Origin: Agelaius tricolor
Lineage: Eukaryota; Chordata; Aves; Passeriformes; Icteridae
Direction of reading: 5' to 3'
Length of the DNA: 64,000 nt
Assembly (NCBI GenBank): GCA_023055355.1
Contig: JALJCS010000009.1
Coordinates: 22,593,001 to 22,657,000, forward strand
Numbering within the stretch: the stretch's first letter is position 1; each line of letters begins with the position of its first letter. Made by a program: the position numbers and the translations under genes. The notes under the pieces are model-generated. The model made no database searches. It had not been told where the DNA came from and saw only the letters and a list, made by a program, of their open reading frames with translations. Below, in pieces: positions 1 to 12,642 of the stretch.

Positions 1-927
1 AGAAGGGATGGTTGGAAGCCATCCAACGGGGCAGTAGAAAAGGGAACTCTTTTTGCACAGTGACAGTGAAAGAGAGTTATGGCCTTCAGGCCTTAGAGAC
101 TTTTTTTGCACATTGAACCCAGGGGTGTCTTCCATGAAATTTACGGTATTTTCCCATTAGATAGTTTAGACCTCCTTGAAATGCAGTTCTTACAATAGCC
201 TGTCTGGCTTTGACAGATCAGTGCAGGTCCCATGGTCAAAAACACTTGGTCAGTCTGTTTGTCCAGCAAGTTGCCTGTAACAAGGGATAGTGTTTTAGTA
301 TTTCCTCTGTAAGGAAAAACCTATTAGTCTGGAAGAGTTAAGCATTGGCATTTCCCTGTGGTCACCATGTCTGTCTCCACAAAGACCAAAATGTTTGTGT
401 TTTCTTCTGGCTACACATCACTCCATAGAACAGCACAAATAATTGGTGGAAACATCAGAAAAAAAAGCATGAAGAATGAGCAAGAGTGGAAATGGAGAGT
501 TTTTGAAGAGATTTGAAAGAATGGGGAAATGAAGGAGGCAGATTGGTACTAACTGTGCAGTCAGCAGTAGCTTTGGAGATGTTCACCTCCATAGCTATGG
601 TGCAGCAGAAAGGGCCTTGCTTCAATCAGACAGGTGAGAGGAATGACCTTGTGAAGAAAAACAGTTAAGACCAGAAAGTGCAATTTCATGAGTTCCTGTA
701 AAAGCAATAAGGAACATTTTGATCTGAGACAGTCCCAGCTGAAAGTCCAATGAAATACTGTAGGTTTAGAAACCTCAGTTGCATCTACTCCCACTTTTGT
801 TAGTGGCCAGTGATGGATGAGCTGGTTGTGAAGAATTATTTCTCAAGGACTGTAACCTAACAAGAGAAAATCATAAAACTACTTTAATTGTGGCTTGACT
901 TATGACTAAAGTGGCACAAATTAAAGA

Positions 928-1026
928 TTCATGAGGGTTGAAAGAGACCTTCAAAATCCTCTACACCAGTCAAACTAGCACCACCATAATCCCCTCTGAA
1001 CCATATCCCTGAGTGCCACATCCAGA
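928..1026 (-). repeat. CR1 LINE 3'-end fragment (diverged)
   Basis: Read on the + strand, this looks like the reverse complement of an avian CR1 3' end. It has a 'GGGTTGAAAGAGACCTTCAA' block, then a spaced run ending in 'CCCTGAGTGCCACATCC', in the order known for CR1 tails. It is diverged and short, so it is an old 5'-truncated copy. The 8-bp terminal repeat typical of CR1 is not preserved. Boundaries are approximate. Confidence 0.65.
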
Positions 1027-2210
1027 CACAGTAGGATTGCAGCCTAACATAGTGCAGGAGAGTCAGCATTCCTGGGGCCCTCTGATGGCACCTTGAGTTC
1101 AGAATGTGGGCTTTTGTATAAGGCACCTCTTAAAGGAGAGAGAAATACTCTTATCTTGTCGCTTTGGAGTTAGAAGAAACTACAGGTATCTTATCTTCCT
1201 CAGCAATCCTTCTGTTTGTCCTTCAGTCATACACAATATGTAGTACCAGCCCCAGGACACATCTCTGGGTGCTCACAGTTTTGTAAATCATATTGGGGCT
1301 TCAGGAACTATTGCCTGCTTTCCCTCTCCTCACAACAATGTAAAGTAAAAGTAATTTCTCTGAATTTAGCAAAGTTGCACCCCACTGAAGCTGATGTGTG
1401 AAGAAATCAAGTGTCAGTAGGGTTGAATTTCATATGTCAGATGCACTTAACCTCATCTGAATCCCTGGGTTTGGACTAAGTGTCTCAAATTGGATGACAA
1501 CATTCAGGAGAGCTTAGTTCAGGAAAGGCTGAAGAAAACACAAAACAGGTCTCAGTTCCTATTGAGTCTGAACTAAGAGCAACAACTGTAGTGACTCTCC
1601 ATTTCCAAAATTAGAAGAAGGAGAAGTAGTTGCTGTTCTGTGCACTAACTTGGGGGTAATAATGGTTCACAGCTCAGGGCACAAAGTAGTATCCCTGGGG
1701 AAAAAAAGAGTTCTATTCTCTTTTGTGTGGTACCACATATTTGGGTAGATACTGGCTTATCAGTAATTAGTGAAGTCCTTTTGCAATTTTTGATTTTTGC
1801 AGCTTGGAAAATTATGGCTCTCCTTCGACTTCCATGATTAAAGGCCCCTCCAGAAGTCTGTAAAGTCACTATCAGTATAAATCAGTGAGAGAGTGCCTTA
1901 GCCTCTGATACTTAATTTTTTGCATCATGCTATTCCAGTTAATTCCCAGGGATTCCCAAAGCTCCAGCCACATGCCCAGTTTGAAAGGCTGTCCAGGAAA
2001 TGCTGGAATGACGTGGGGACAGCACCTAGCCAAGTGCCATCTGTTGGCCATTTACCATACTGCCTCAGAGGACAGTTCTGAGTGCCTGAACCAAGCACAG
2101 ATGACGTGGTCTAAACCCTTCTCTTCAGATTCAGACCTAGTACCTCATTTCAGAAGGAGGGCTCTGCTTTTCTCTAGATCCAGTCCCTTCAGACTCCCAG
2201 TGTAGTTTAT

Positions 2211-2420
2211 CTTTAAGTTGGACATGAGGAAGAATTTCTTCACAGAAAAGGTGATTAGACATTGGAATGGGCTGCCCAGGGAGGTGATGGAATCACTGTC
2301 CCTGTTAAAGGAAAGACTGGATGTGGCACTTAGTGCCATGGTCTGGTTGACATGGTGGTGTTCAGTCATAGATTGGACTTGATGATCTCAGAGGTCTTTT
2401 CCAGTGTAATTGATTCTGTA
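2211..2420 (+). repeat. CR1 LINE 3'-end fragment
   Basis: This sense-strand CR1 tail begins near 'TTGGACATGAGGAAGAATTT'. It continues through 'TGGGCTGCCCAGGGAGGTG' and 'TTGGACTTGATGATCTCAGA', and ends at 'TGATTCTGTAGTCTGTGA', a degenerate form of the CR1 terminal octamer repeat. The order matches a 5'-truncated CR1. Its subfamily differs from the copy ending at 16560, since the middle carries 'ATGTGGCACTTAGTGCCATG' where the other has 'GAGCAACCTGGTCTAGTGGA'. Confidence 0.85.
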
Positions 2421-4667
2421 GTCTGTGATCTCAGAGAAAGTGTAAGATTTCTGGTTAATGGTTTAGGACATGAGCAGGTATACAAACAGATCTTACTGTG
2501 ATTTGTGAAGTATCCTCTCTCATTTTGTTGAAGGACAAATTGATTAATCATTCCTAGAGAGACCTAAGCATAGTGACCCCTCCTCATGCTTACTTCTCCA
2601 ACAATTTGAGGTTGAATAATTTGAGCTAGAGGAAGAAGATAAGATTTGCTCCTGCGTCACTGGGGTAGTGAAGCAGGGAGCAAATGTCTCAGCCCCTCTG
2701 CACTGTCAGGTTGATCATCTGTCCTGTGGCCACAGAACCCCAGGAGATTATCCCATATTGTCTGGAATCACCTTGTGTGTAGGATATTAGTTTTGGATGT
2801 AGGACTGATCTCCATGTAACAATCCTCTATGCATAAGTTTGTGCTACTCCTTTAGAGGGATAGACTTATTATTGCTTCAGCCTAACTTGGAAGTCCATGG
2901 GAGACATAAAGAACTCCCTTTTCAAAATAGATTGCGAGAAGTAAGTACTGAACCTTTCTCTCCTGCAGATTTCTACATTTTACTGGCAGATTGCCTAAAT
3001 AACTGACAAAGCTTACTGAAACACCCCTCAAACAAAATTTCCACTGTCCAGTGACATCACCTAGGGCTCTCATAAAAGAGAAATGCTTCCTGATGATCCT
3101 TGGGGCTCGAAGTTTCTCATAAACTATCAGTCAAACAGTTTATGTCCATACCACAGCAAAATAGATTTTCCAGAAATGTCTCCATGTGGCAGGAGGTGAG
3201 GTGGGTGGTATCTTCACTGCCTCCTTCTTCTTAATCATAGCCTCTTCTTGACCTGCACTGATGTGCAGGCTGCTCCAGGAGACGTCTCTCAGAAACACTG
3301 TAAACTTCAGACTCAGCCTCCACGACCTCAAGATTATTAAAGAGCTTCCGGCATTTTCTTGGTGTGGAAGGAATTTTACATGCCAGGATTTAATCACATT
3401 TTTAGCACATATTGTTACTTTTGTCTCCTTAGGTTTCCTTTGCAGACAGAGATAACTCTTTCTTTCTTCATGTGCAGAGAACACATGTAAATAGCTGTCT
3501 TGTTCACTCACTGGGATGCCTTTACTGGTGTGAGCAATGAGGACACTAAAATATTGTTTCTGTATGTTCTGTGAAACTCACAGTACTCTTCCTGAGCCAT
3601 TTGATGGAGTGTTTAATGTAACTTTATTATTTTCCTAAATATCATCTATATAATACTAGCACAAATCTATTAAAAATAAGGTTGGAAACATAAGCACATT
3701 GCTTTGCAGAATGTATTGTGAATTATTTTGATGCAATTTGGGTGTACCACACTGCTATTTGCAAAATTTCATCTTAGCCCTCTGAGGCTAAAAGAGGACT
3801 GAACATATATAGCATATCTACCCAATAAACACATTAAATATTTCTGCAAAGAAATGGCCACCTGACTCAACATGCCAGCCTGGACTTTTAAGCTAGTTGA
3901 ACCTCACTTTTTTGTCTGTTTGTTTATTTTTTGAGCAAATCTTCTTCTTCTCCCCCATACAGGTGGTTGTGTCATGGGATCTTCTTTGCAGTTTGCTTCA
4001 GTTGTTTCCTTGGTAGCATAATCCATATGTTTACTATAATCTTTTTTTTTTTTTCCTTTAGTAGCCTGGAGCATTTTTCTCACCAAAAGCTTCAAGGGTA
4101 TCTTCAGAGGAAATATCATTGTTCAAAAAAAGTTTTATAGGAGCAAATAAAACACTTTTCCAAAATAGTGCTGCCAAATAGAAAAATAGAAAAATATTCA
4201 TTGTTTTTGATGACAAAGATATTAACGGGAATAAAAGCTGTGTTGTTTAAAAATAACCAACTCTTTAATAGTACTGTAGGAGAATATTCAATTAAATGAA
4301 GTGTAGTTTTCCAGTGAGCCCACCTTATCTTAGCATCAAATGACAGGTTGAATTAATTTTTTTTTCATTTCTGTTTCTCATCTCTGTTTTGCACTCCTGT
4401 CATTGCTTGCTACTATTTATATTTTATGTTAAGGATCTTCTTTTTCAGCTGTTTATAAAATTTTACAAAAGCAGCCAGATATCATGTTGGAAACTCAAAG
4501 CCCCAAATCAGGCTATAAATCATAAAACCCCATACATATACATGTCATATAAAATGCCACTGTACTGTTCTTTAGCACTTCCTGTGTTGACTTTCCTTCT
4601 CTTCCCTCCTCTTACCCCTCACAGCAGGTAGAACTGAAGGGTCTTACCTGGCTTCTTTACTTTGCAG

Positions 4668-4881
4668 ACTCAGAACAGAGCACTGGGTCAGACACAGAGG
4701 TGCTGGCAGAAAGGACATCCTGCTCATTTGGCTCCCACTCTGACCTTACATCTGGTGGCTCAGGCCCTCAGCCTCCTCCACCTTCATCCATGGAAGAGAT
4801 CCAGGTAGAGTTGCAGTGTGCAGACCTCTGGAAAAGATTTCATGACATTGGGACAGAGATGATCATCACAAAAGCAGGCAG
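4668..4881 (+). CDS. TBX15: TBX15 coding exon 2: N-terminal linker and start of T-box
   Basis: This is the first exon in the window. The acceptor AG is at 4666-4667 and the donor AG|GTAAGA starts at 4882. It enters in phase 1 and leaves in phase 2. It encodes residues 1-72 of the visible protein: an acidic, serine-rich linker ([20 protein letters not shown]), a short proline run, then [20 protein letters not shown], where the T-box begins (about residue 47). The ATG at 4790 (residue 42) corresponds to the start of a known shorter mammalian isoform, so it may serve as an alternative start. The Gly/Pro-rich stretch before it (GSGPQPPPP) differs from mammals, as expected for an unconstrained linker. 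Confidence 0.97.
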
Positions 4882-5564
4882 GTAAGACATCTCTGGATTT
4901 CTGTCTAGTTAAAAAAGAAATCATAACCAAACAAACCAATTTTTATTTACTTGATTTTCAAGAAAGAAACCTTTTTATTCCTTCTTATAATCCAAAGGGA
5001 TAAACATGCATAAAAAATTAAATGTCTGTCTGAGTTTCTCAGCTGTGTTTCCTATTAGCTTTCTTAAGACAAGTGAAGTTGTTTCATATGACTGTTTGAA
5101 TAAGTGGCTCCAAAGGAGAAGTGGCAGCTGCAGGAAACCATTGAGGATAGTTGTTCCTTTGAGCAAATAAATCAGGAAACAATCATTGTACTGTTGGCTG
5201 TACTGAATTTAAGATGAGCTATAAATTTGGGGGGGAGCCATTTGAGTCTCTTTTCAAGTTTCCATAGCACTTCATGAGCTTATTGATTTAATCTCAAATA
5301 TAGTGAAATTCAAACTCACCTTTGCACCAAATGAATGTCTTCCTGCAGCTCTAAATAGATGCAGTGTTAAAGACTTCCTGTATGAAAAATGTGCAACCCT
5401 AATGCTTTCCTTTGCTATTGCAGTGATACCATGACAGCTGAGGTTAGAAAGAGCCACTTAATTAGCCAGATTTTTTAAAAAGGAAAACCTCACCATGTCA
5501 GGTTAGCCAAGGGGAAGATCTTCACTGCTATTTAAAAATGGCTAGGAGTCTGTTTGCCAAAACA

Positions 5565-5840
5565 CAATCCAGCGGTAGTTGTACATTTCTAGATGTCCCA
5601 AACCAGGATTTTTAGGCACGTTTGCATGAGCAGGCCGTTTCCTACCTTCACCTAATGAGGTTTAAATTCCGATTGATGCGGACAAGGAGAACATCAGCAC
5701 CACGGACAGAGCCCGGCGAGGCGAGCAAACACCGGGAGCGACCCGGGAGCTGTCCCGCCTGTGCCGCAGAGACGCAGCAGGGAAATTTTTCCCAAGTTTT
5801 GGGGGAAACCCACGGTGCTCTATTTTTTACAGCGTTGTTT
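5565..5840 (+). promoter_or_regulatory. Intronic CpG-dense patch; candidate alternative promoter or enhancer
   Basis: I count about 17 CpG dinucleotides in this stretch, while the flanking intron has almost none. The densest part is 5670-5780, with clustered CCGG, GCGA and CCCGCC motifs. It is preceded by an AT-richer segment with a homeodomain-like CCTAATGAGG (5652-5661). A plausible splice donor, GAA|GTGAGT, lies downstream at about 5899-5907. Retained CpG in an otherwise CpG-poor intron suggests germline hypomethylation or constraint. Whether it initiates transcription is inference; a local GC-rich insertion is the alternative. Confidence 0.4.
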
Positions 5841-6149
5841 CATATCTGTGCTCTCAATTTTTTCCAGAACAGCTCGACTTGTTGTTTTACATGCTTGTGA
5901 AGTGAGTCCTATTGCTCTCTAGCCCCAGAAAGTCCCGATAATCCAAGGAAAATTACACTGGACAAATAACCCAGATCATCCCTGAAGAAGATTATCAGAC
6001 CCAGATTAGCTCCCAGTTTTAGATTTCAGTGGCAAAGGAAGCATTTTTCACCAGTACAGAATGGGCTGCTGGTTTTGACCTGCCTCAAACAGAAGAGGCA
6101 AAGTAACAGGAATGGTATCACCTGCTATTGCACAACACCTCCTCTCTGG

Positions 6150-6270
6150 AGATGTTAAAGCAGGCACAGAGACAATCATTATTATCCTCTTTTCAAAGGT
6201 GATGACATTGAGACCTAAACAGATTAAATGATCTGTCCAGCATCATTAAATACGGCACTGGGAGAACCAT
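6150..6270 (+). repeat. Possible MIR-like SINE relic
   Basis: The order 'TTATTATCCTCTTTTCAAAG', 'CATTGAGACCTAAACAGATT', 'ATGATCTGTCCAG' then 'GGCACTGGGAGAACCA' resembles the MIR/CORE-SINE body. In MIR, a 'TTATCC(C/T)CATTTTACAGATGA' block is followed by 'GGTTAAGTGACTTGCCCAAGG' and a 'GAGCTGGGATT' tail. Similarity is by eye and low, as expected for a very old element. A profile search would decide it. Confidence 0.35.
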
Positions 6271-8769
6271 CTTCCTTCTTTCTGGATTTATTGTCCTGGT
6301 GCCTGGATCATGCTGCTTCAGAAACTTAAAATAACACATTATTACCTGTTAGATTAACTATAATTAATTCTCTGATGATACATGGAGTAGATACTAAAAG
6401 CAGCATAAATATGTCCTTGCCCATCAGTTCAAATGAAAATGGCTGAAACTTAGTGGTATGAAGAGGATCTTGTCAGTTCACACATTTCTGAACAAAGTAG
6501 CTGACCTTTCTGACATCTTACAAGCTCCACCGTGGATAATTTTTTCACTTACAGAAAATTATGTATCACAATAGAGTCATAACTTCCCACGCAAATCATA
6601 TATTCATTTTAATCCTAAATAATATCCTTTCTCCTTGGAAGGAGATGCTTGTAATTGCTTGAGTCCTGATGGCCAACTGTCACACTACTGTCCACAGTAA
6701 ATCTATGTAAATACTAAATAGATGTGTTTTTTCTACTTGATGATGTTCTTCTTCAGAAGTGATGTTAACAATATTGGAGTGCTGCTGTTTTTTTCTTTTT
6801 CTGTTGACTACATTTGTAGGTTAATCATTTCAAACCACAATGAAGAGCTGGTCAGTTTCTTTAGGTAATACATCTGTTTTTTGAGGATGGTCCTTACAGG
6901 TGTGATAGAATTTGCAAATGAAATGGTTAACCAGTTCAGTAGGTTAAAGAGTTTTCTCTCAGAGAAGATGTGTCTGTGATGGGTGAGCTGGATCTAGCAG
7001 TCCTGTTTCTCCATATGGGATGCATGATACATGATGCATTCCAGAGATTAGATTTTATTATTTCTGGCATAAATAGCAGAATTGGTGTTATTTCCTGAAG
7101 ATTTCCTACTACTTATTCAAATTGTTAGAGACACACAGAGTAATTTGCATCTGCTTCCTCCCCCACAGAAGATTTTACTCCTGTTGCTTTCTCTTTGGAA
7201 ACCCTGAGTCCCATAAGGCCTTCTTGTTTTGAAAGCCATTATAATTACAGACTCAGTTGCCTATAACTACAGCTGCTCCTTAATTTTCTATGACTTGTAA
7301 AGCACTGCCTGGTTCCTGTCTGTCCCCACAATGTCTCTCTGCTCTTGCTGGGTAATGCTAATTTCTAACCTACGTTCTCATTTCAAACATAGTTATGGGG
7401 CTATATCCTGCCCTGCATTTTTTGACTTTCAGACTCCTACTCTCACTCATTTCTAATTCTGCTTTGTTGTTTTTCTTTTCTTGATGCTGTATTTATAGAT
7501 GTCTTTTTTTTTGTCTGTTTCCATAAACCTACTCCAGTCCTCTTATAACTCTTCCTTTTTCCTTTCCATCAAAGCATTTTTATTTAGATTTTAATCAGAT
7601 GCTTATAAAAAGACACCTTTTTTCTTTGTGTAAAAGATGCAAATGGCTGTCAGCTGCAGACAGTCAAATCTGCAGTTACCTTTATCTCCTTTTTGTTTGA
7701 AAGGCAACCTTGAACTCTGTACAAAATAAAATAAGTTCATCTTAAGCCCCAGGTCATACTGATTTGAACTAATCCTAAAATAATTTTTAACTCTTTTTCA
7801 CTGCTCTCCTTTACTAACAGTGATCATAGTGGTAGCATCAGTGGAGGAATTTGAAACCTTTCCACAACTCTGCAGTCCCTATTTAATGTCTGTGGTCACC
7901 TGAGCTGCAGGGGTAACTGTTTGTTAAACGATGCATAGGAGTGCTGCCCAAAGTGGGGAGAAATGTGCACTTATTCCTGGGGGAATACACTACAGGGAGT
8001 GCTTGGAGTCCTCCTCTGGAAGGGAACAGCTGCCTGCTGTTTATGGAGGTGGTTTCATGAGTGCTACCATGCATCCCAGCACATCCAAGAGGTATTGTTC
8101 TGGGAACACAGGTTCTACCTGTAACAGAGCTGGGATCTCACCTCAGCAATGGGGGAATGATCTCATCTGTCATATCACAGTTACCATATCTGTGCTCAGG
8201 ATGGCTCAAACCAAAATGCTGATGGCCAGGATTGGTAGTAAGACTGAAAAAAGCCAGCAGTGAGTGAAAGAGGTGACCTTGTCCTCTCCTGACTTCTCGG
8301 TGCCTCCTGACAGGTTAAGTGGTACTTTGCCTGCAGTGTCTTTGCTTTCCTGAAATAATGAGTCTGAGCTCTTAATAGAATGTACTCAGGGCTGTTTGCA
8401 TTACCAGGTGTTATTTTTTCTTTCCAGTGGAGAGAAAGGTGGGTCCCAAAGTGCTCCTAAGTTAGAGAGAGCAACAGAGATTTTGTAATCAAGCTTGGTT
8501 GTTGCTGAAGGGGCCCATGAAGAGAACTTCTCATAGCAAGCTACCAAACTGATTTTTAGAGTTCCTAGCCCTGTGGGCCAGATAACCTTGCTCCAGCTTC
8601 CAGAAGAATGTCCCCTTTGGGAGCTACTGAGAAGATCTGTTGATCTCCTTCTCCTTCATAAACAATAAATCCATTTGCTACCACGCCCTGCCCTTAGCTT
8701 TTTCTCTCAAAACACACATGTCTCCATGATCCCATGCTGCAGAGGGAAACAGAAGGGCATTCCTACACT

Positions 8770-8799
8770 GCCTTGCCTTGCCTTGCCTTGCCTTGCCTT
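8770..8799. repeat. (CCTTG)n pentanucleotide microsatellite
   Basis: Five perfect CCTTG units occupy 8771-8795, preceded by G and followed by a variant CCTTC. It lies in intron 2 and is too short to disturb splicing. It may be length-polymorphic. Confidence 0.95.
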
Positions 8800-11700
8800 C
8801 ATTCCTTACATATTTGTTTCTCTAAAGAAATATACATTTGGCATCAGTCTTAAATGCAAGGAAATGAGATATGAAATAACAAGGATAACCTCAGGTTGTC
8901 CTGTAAACTCACACACATTGTAAACACTGTGCATACTTAATCTGCAGACCTAAATCAGATTATATTTTGCAGAGTTTCTATACTGGATTATTTTTATGCC
9001 TGGGAAATGACTATTCTGTCTATTTCTTTTGTTGCAGTCGAAGAGCACATTGCTTCATTTAAGGGTTTGCATTTAATAGATGTCACCCTTATACAAATCT
9101 ACTCTTATCTAAGTTCCTAACTTAAGGGTAAGAAACTGAAAGTTTATTCTACTGGGGAAAAAAATCCAGTTCAGGGATATATCTGTGATCCTCCTCCTAT
9201 GACCAGTTTTCACAAAGTAAAATTAAACTGTATTTTAAAGGAAAGTTTCAAATACCACCACCAAAAGATATACTGCTAGCTGACACAACCTAAGTAATTT
9301 TTTTTTTGTTGAAAGTGCCCAAACATGGTTGTTAATAGGAGTACACTCCTGTGCTGGCAAATACTTTTTAACTAAGTTCTAGAGGTATTTATCTACCATC
9401 AGTTTTCTTCGCCTTTGATGTTCATAAACTCCAATCTCATTAGGAGAAAACCAGAAATTGAGTACACTGAGGCACATTGTTGTTGCTAAAAGGTTTTTTA
9501 AAACACTTCTAAGTGGTCCTAAAGCAGTTGTAATAAATTATTTCATATCATGTCATATTTCCCCTACAAGGGTACTGTGTGTAAGTTCACAATCTTAAGA
9601 TTTGGAGGACTGTTTTCCTGCTGAGTGGTAAAGCTAACATATAAATAACTTGATCATCCCAAACTGCTGCTGATAAAAAACCTCCTCCTAAAATATATCA
9701 TATGTCATCACATGTTCCCTATGAAAACAGACAGCCCTCGTGTCTGTAGCTGTTGACTGAAGCTGATACCTTTCTAGATGAAATAGTCTTGACTGTTTAT
9801 TAATCCAGCCATATCCAAATGTCCTGAATTCTTTCCAAACCTTTGAGCCTCTTGTTTTTTATAAGGCTGGTGCCTCTGGGCAACCAAGAGCCAGCCAAGA
9901 GGAAATGCAGAGAACTGGGACTTTACCATGATTATACACGAGCACATCCCTAAGCCTCCCCTGTTAGCCTCTGCCTTTTCCATTTCCCTCTTTCCACACA
10001 GCACTGCTGCTGTAGACCTGCTGTGACAGTTCCAGGCCACATCTTTATAGTAAAGAAACCTAAGTTACTTTTATACCCACAGAAAAAGAAAAACAGCAAT
10101 AATTTACAAAACTTGAAAAATACACTTAAACCTTAGAGAAAGTAGTGGGATCAGCCCAGCTCTCTCCGATCATTTTAGAGATTAGCCTCTAAGCCTGCTG
10201 AATGGTCTGTGGTAATCTTTTACAAGGCATTTCATAAGCAAACAACCCCACAGGCTATACTGCAACTTTACACGAGGCTGCAGATTTGGAGAGAACTTTT
10301 TGGGACACACAGCTCATTCAAAACACAGTGTGCAGACTTAGACCCAAAGAGACTCTGATTTAATCCTGGGTTTCTCATCAACCCTCTGAAACATGACCTA
10401 CCTTTTAGCTGCTCCCAAGCCACCTCTCTCTAATTAAAGAGAGCTGGACTGTAAAATGCCACATCCTGTACCCATTTGGCTTGGCAGATTTAATGAGCCA
10501 TTGTGGCAGAAACAAGGTAATGCCCTCAAGCCACTCAAGACTAATCCATTATTCCTTCCCCACTTCCCCCCCAGTCATTCTACTAGCAAACTCACACCAT
10601 CAGTTGCACAAATTGCTCTCTCCTTGAAGGGTTTCTGCAGACGATTTTTCTGACAGTTTTACGTCTCTCATAACTCGGGTTAGCTGTGCTGTGGCAGCTG
10701 TGGGACGGTGCTCTCCCACCCCCCACGATAACTGCCCTTTTCCTAAGCAGATGCAGTTACTAATAGGTCAGCTCTTATCTTCTCAGTGTGGCCTGAAATG
10801 AAAGAGCTGTGGGTAAGGCAAAGGCTGAGCATCCTCCTCCTTCCCACACTCTTCTGCATGGAGCTATATGAGGCTTGGCTGGGAAAGAATGATATAGATC
10901 CTCATGATCACATCTCTGTCATGCAAAGTTTGAGAGACATGTCCGGAGACGTTGTCACAAGCTTTCCTGTTTTCTTCCTCCTCCAGGCTGTGTTCACTAG
11001 CAATACTTTGAGAAACAGAAATGTTGGAAGGAGAACTAAATCTTCTTCTCTGACATTTCATTTTTTCTCATTAAATAGAAGAGAAAGTGTCATGATGGTT
11101 TGTAGGGATGACTTTTAGAAACATTTCTTGCACACTTTCCTACTATTTTGGCATTGTGATCTTAAATTGCCCTTTAATATCCTCCCTCCATCCACATACT
11201 TCCATCTCTCAAGGATATGTCTACTTACCAGAGAAGCAGAATATGATTTTGTATAATCATGCAGTACTTTTGGGGTTTCTCCTGCCAAAGCTCTGTATTT
11301 TCTAGCCAGAAGTCATTTAATTGAGTAACACCATCCTATAGGACTTCAGCTTAAGTTTTTCTCAGATAAAGGCTGAAAAGCCACTCAGGTAGAGCTCAGG
11401 TCTGGGTTAACATACAGTGAAACAATGCAGGATTTCTTTCACTCCTCTGCTCTGATTTCAATGTTGCTCAATTCCTGCTGCACCTCATTCAGTTCAGCTC
11501 CTCAGATTTTATGAAGGTGTAAAAATACCACATGAGTTGGAAATATAATATGGCATAAGTAATTCCCTCAGCATGCTCTTTGAGGGAGGTGTAGAATAGA
11601 AATTGGTCTACTGGCCACCATAAAATTTTTAAGAAGGAGAAATTATGTCATAGCCACACTAACACTAACATGCTTTAAGGTTAGAATTGTTCTGATCTGT

Positions 11701-12540
11701 TCTCTTCTGAAATAATTGCCTAGCTACAAACACTTCCACAACAGTGACTGTGTTTAGCAGAGCTTAACTGGTGCTCAGACAAGAAGAAAAAGGCTGGAAA
11801 TTGTTTCTTGTTGGTGTAGAGTTCCATACCTTGTCTATCAGGAGAAAATGCTTAAGATAGATCTGGATCATATGGCACAGAAAAGACAACACCTATTAAA
11901 TATATTGCACAAAACACTACCAGGAGTTCAAGGAAGCCATGACATAATGCCAGTGTTTCTGTTGAATGTGAAGTACATTCCTAATGAACAGATTAATTTG
12001 AGGGATGTTTTTCTTAAATATCTGCAAACATGAGAGCCACAGGATCTTTCAGGATGATGCATTTGCTTCAAATGTTACCTCAGTACTGTCAAACTCTTTA
12101 CTGAAACGTGACATTCTCAAAAAAAGAGAACTAAAGTGATCCTGCATTTAATGGAATATGAGAGAGGAATTACAGGTGGATGGCCAGTGGGAAAAACACA
12201 AGGTAAAAGCACACTGTCCATCCTAGAAATGCCTTAGAGAGGATGATTTGTGTGAAGCATAGCAGAACTGTCTTCTAGGAACTGGGAACAGAGTGCTTGA
12301 CTGTGAGTATTTTATCATTACTTACAGGCTGTTACCCTGTTACCCCTTTTTCTAAGTGGGAAAAAACTGAAGATTCAAAGCACTGCCAGCACAGTCTTTT
12401 CTACCCACACCAAGCCCAGAGGAGTCATGCCAAGGACTGGGCTGTGTAAAGGAGCATGTTCTGGTGCCAGAGAGTACAAGGAGCCTGTTCAGCTTCCTTA
12501 TTCACCATTTTCTTCCTTATTTCTACTCTTATTTTCCTAG

Positions 12541-12642
12541 GAGAATGTTTCCAGCCATGAGGGTGAAAATTACAGGCTTGGATCCCCACCAGCAGTATTA
12601 TATTGCCATGGACATTGTCCCTGTGGATAACAAGAGATACAG
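12541..12642 (+). CDS. TBX15: TBX15 coding exon 3: T-box, [15 protein letters not shown] block
   Basis: The exon is 102 nt, bounded by TTTTCCTAG before 12541 and AG|GTAAGA at 12643. It enters and leaves in phase 2, so its length is a multiple of three and skipping would keep frame but destroy the domain. It encodes [20 protein letters not shown] and continues to VDNKRY (residues 73-105, with split Arg codons at both ends). 'RRMFP' and 'GLDP' are T-box family hallmarks; the region forms early strands of the T-box beta-barrel core. No frame damage is seen. Confidence 0.98.

Larger units (their letters stand above)
1..4667 (+). other. TBX15: TBX15 intron 1, 3' part
   Basis: This is non-coding DNA before the first visible exon. 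It ends in a pyrimidine-rich tract and AG acceptor at 4666-4667. The next exon starts in mid-codon (phase 1), so a coding exon must lie upstream. Two CR1 LINE fragments are recognisable (about 928-1026 minus, 2211-2420 plus). A T-rich run lies near 4040-4055. The short open frames have no recognisable protein similarity. Some mammalian transcripts use a shorter N-terminus, so an alternative 5' exon could lie here, but I see no clear promoter or CpG island. Confidence 0.75.
4882..12540 (+). other. TBX15: TBX15 intron 2 (7659 bp)
   Basis: This is a GT-AG intron with donor GTAAGA at 4882 and acceptor TTTTCCTAG ending at 12540. It holds a CpG-dense patch (about 5565-5840), a possible MIR-like SINE relic (about 6150-6270) and a CCTTG pentanucleotide repeat (8771-8795). 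A pyrimidine-rich interval occupies roughly 7420-7570. I recognise no CR1 copy here, which is unusual given its length. Open frames near 7931-8263 and 10786-11118 resemble no known protein. Confidence 0.9.
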
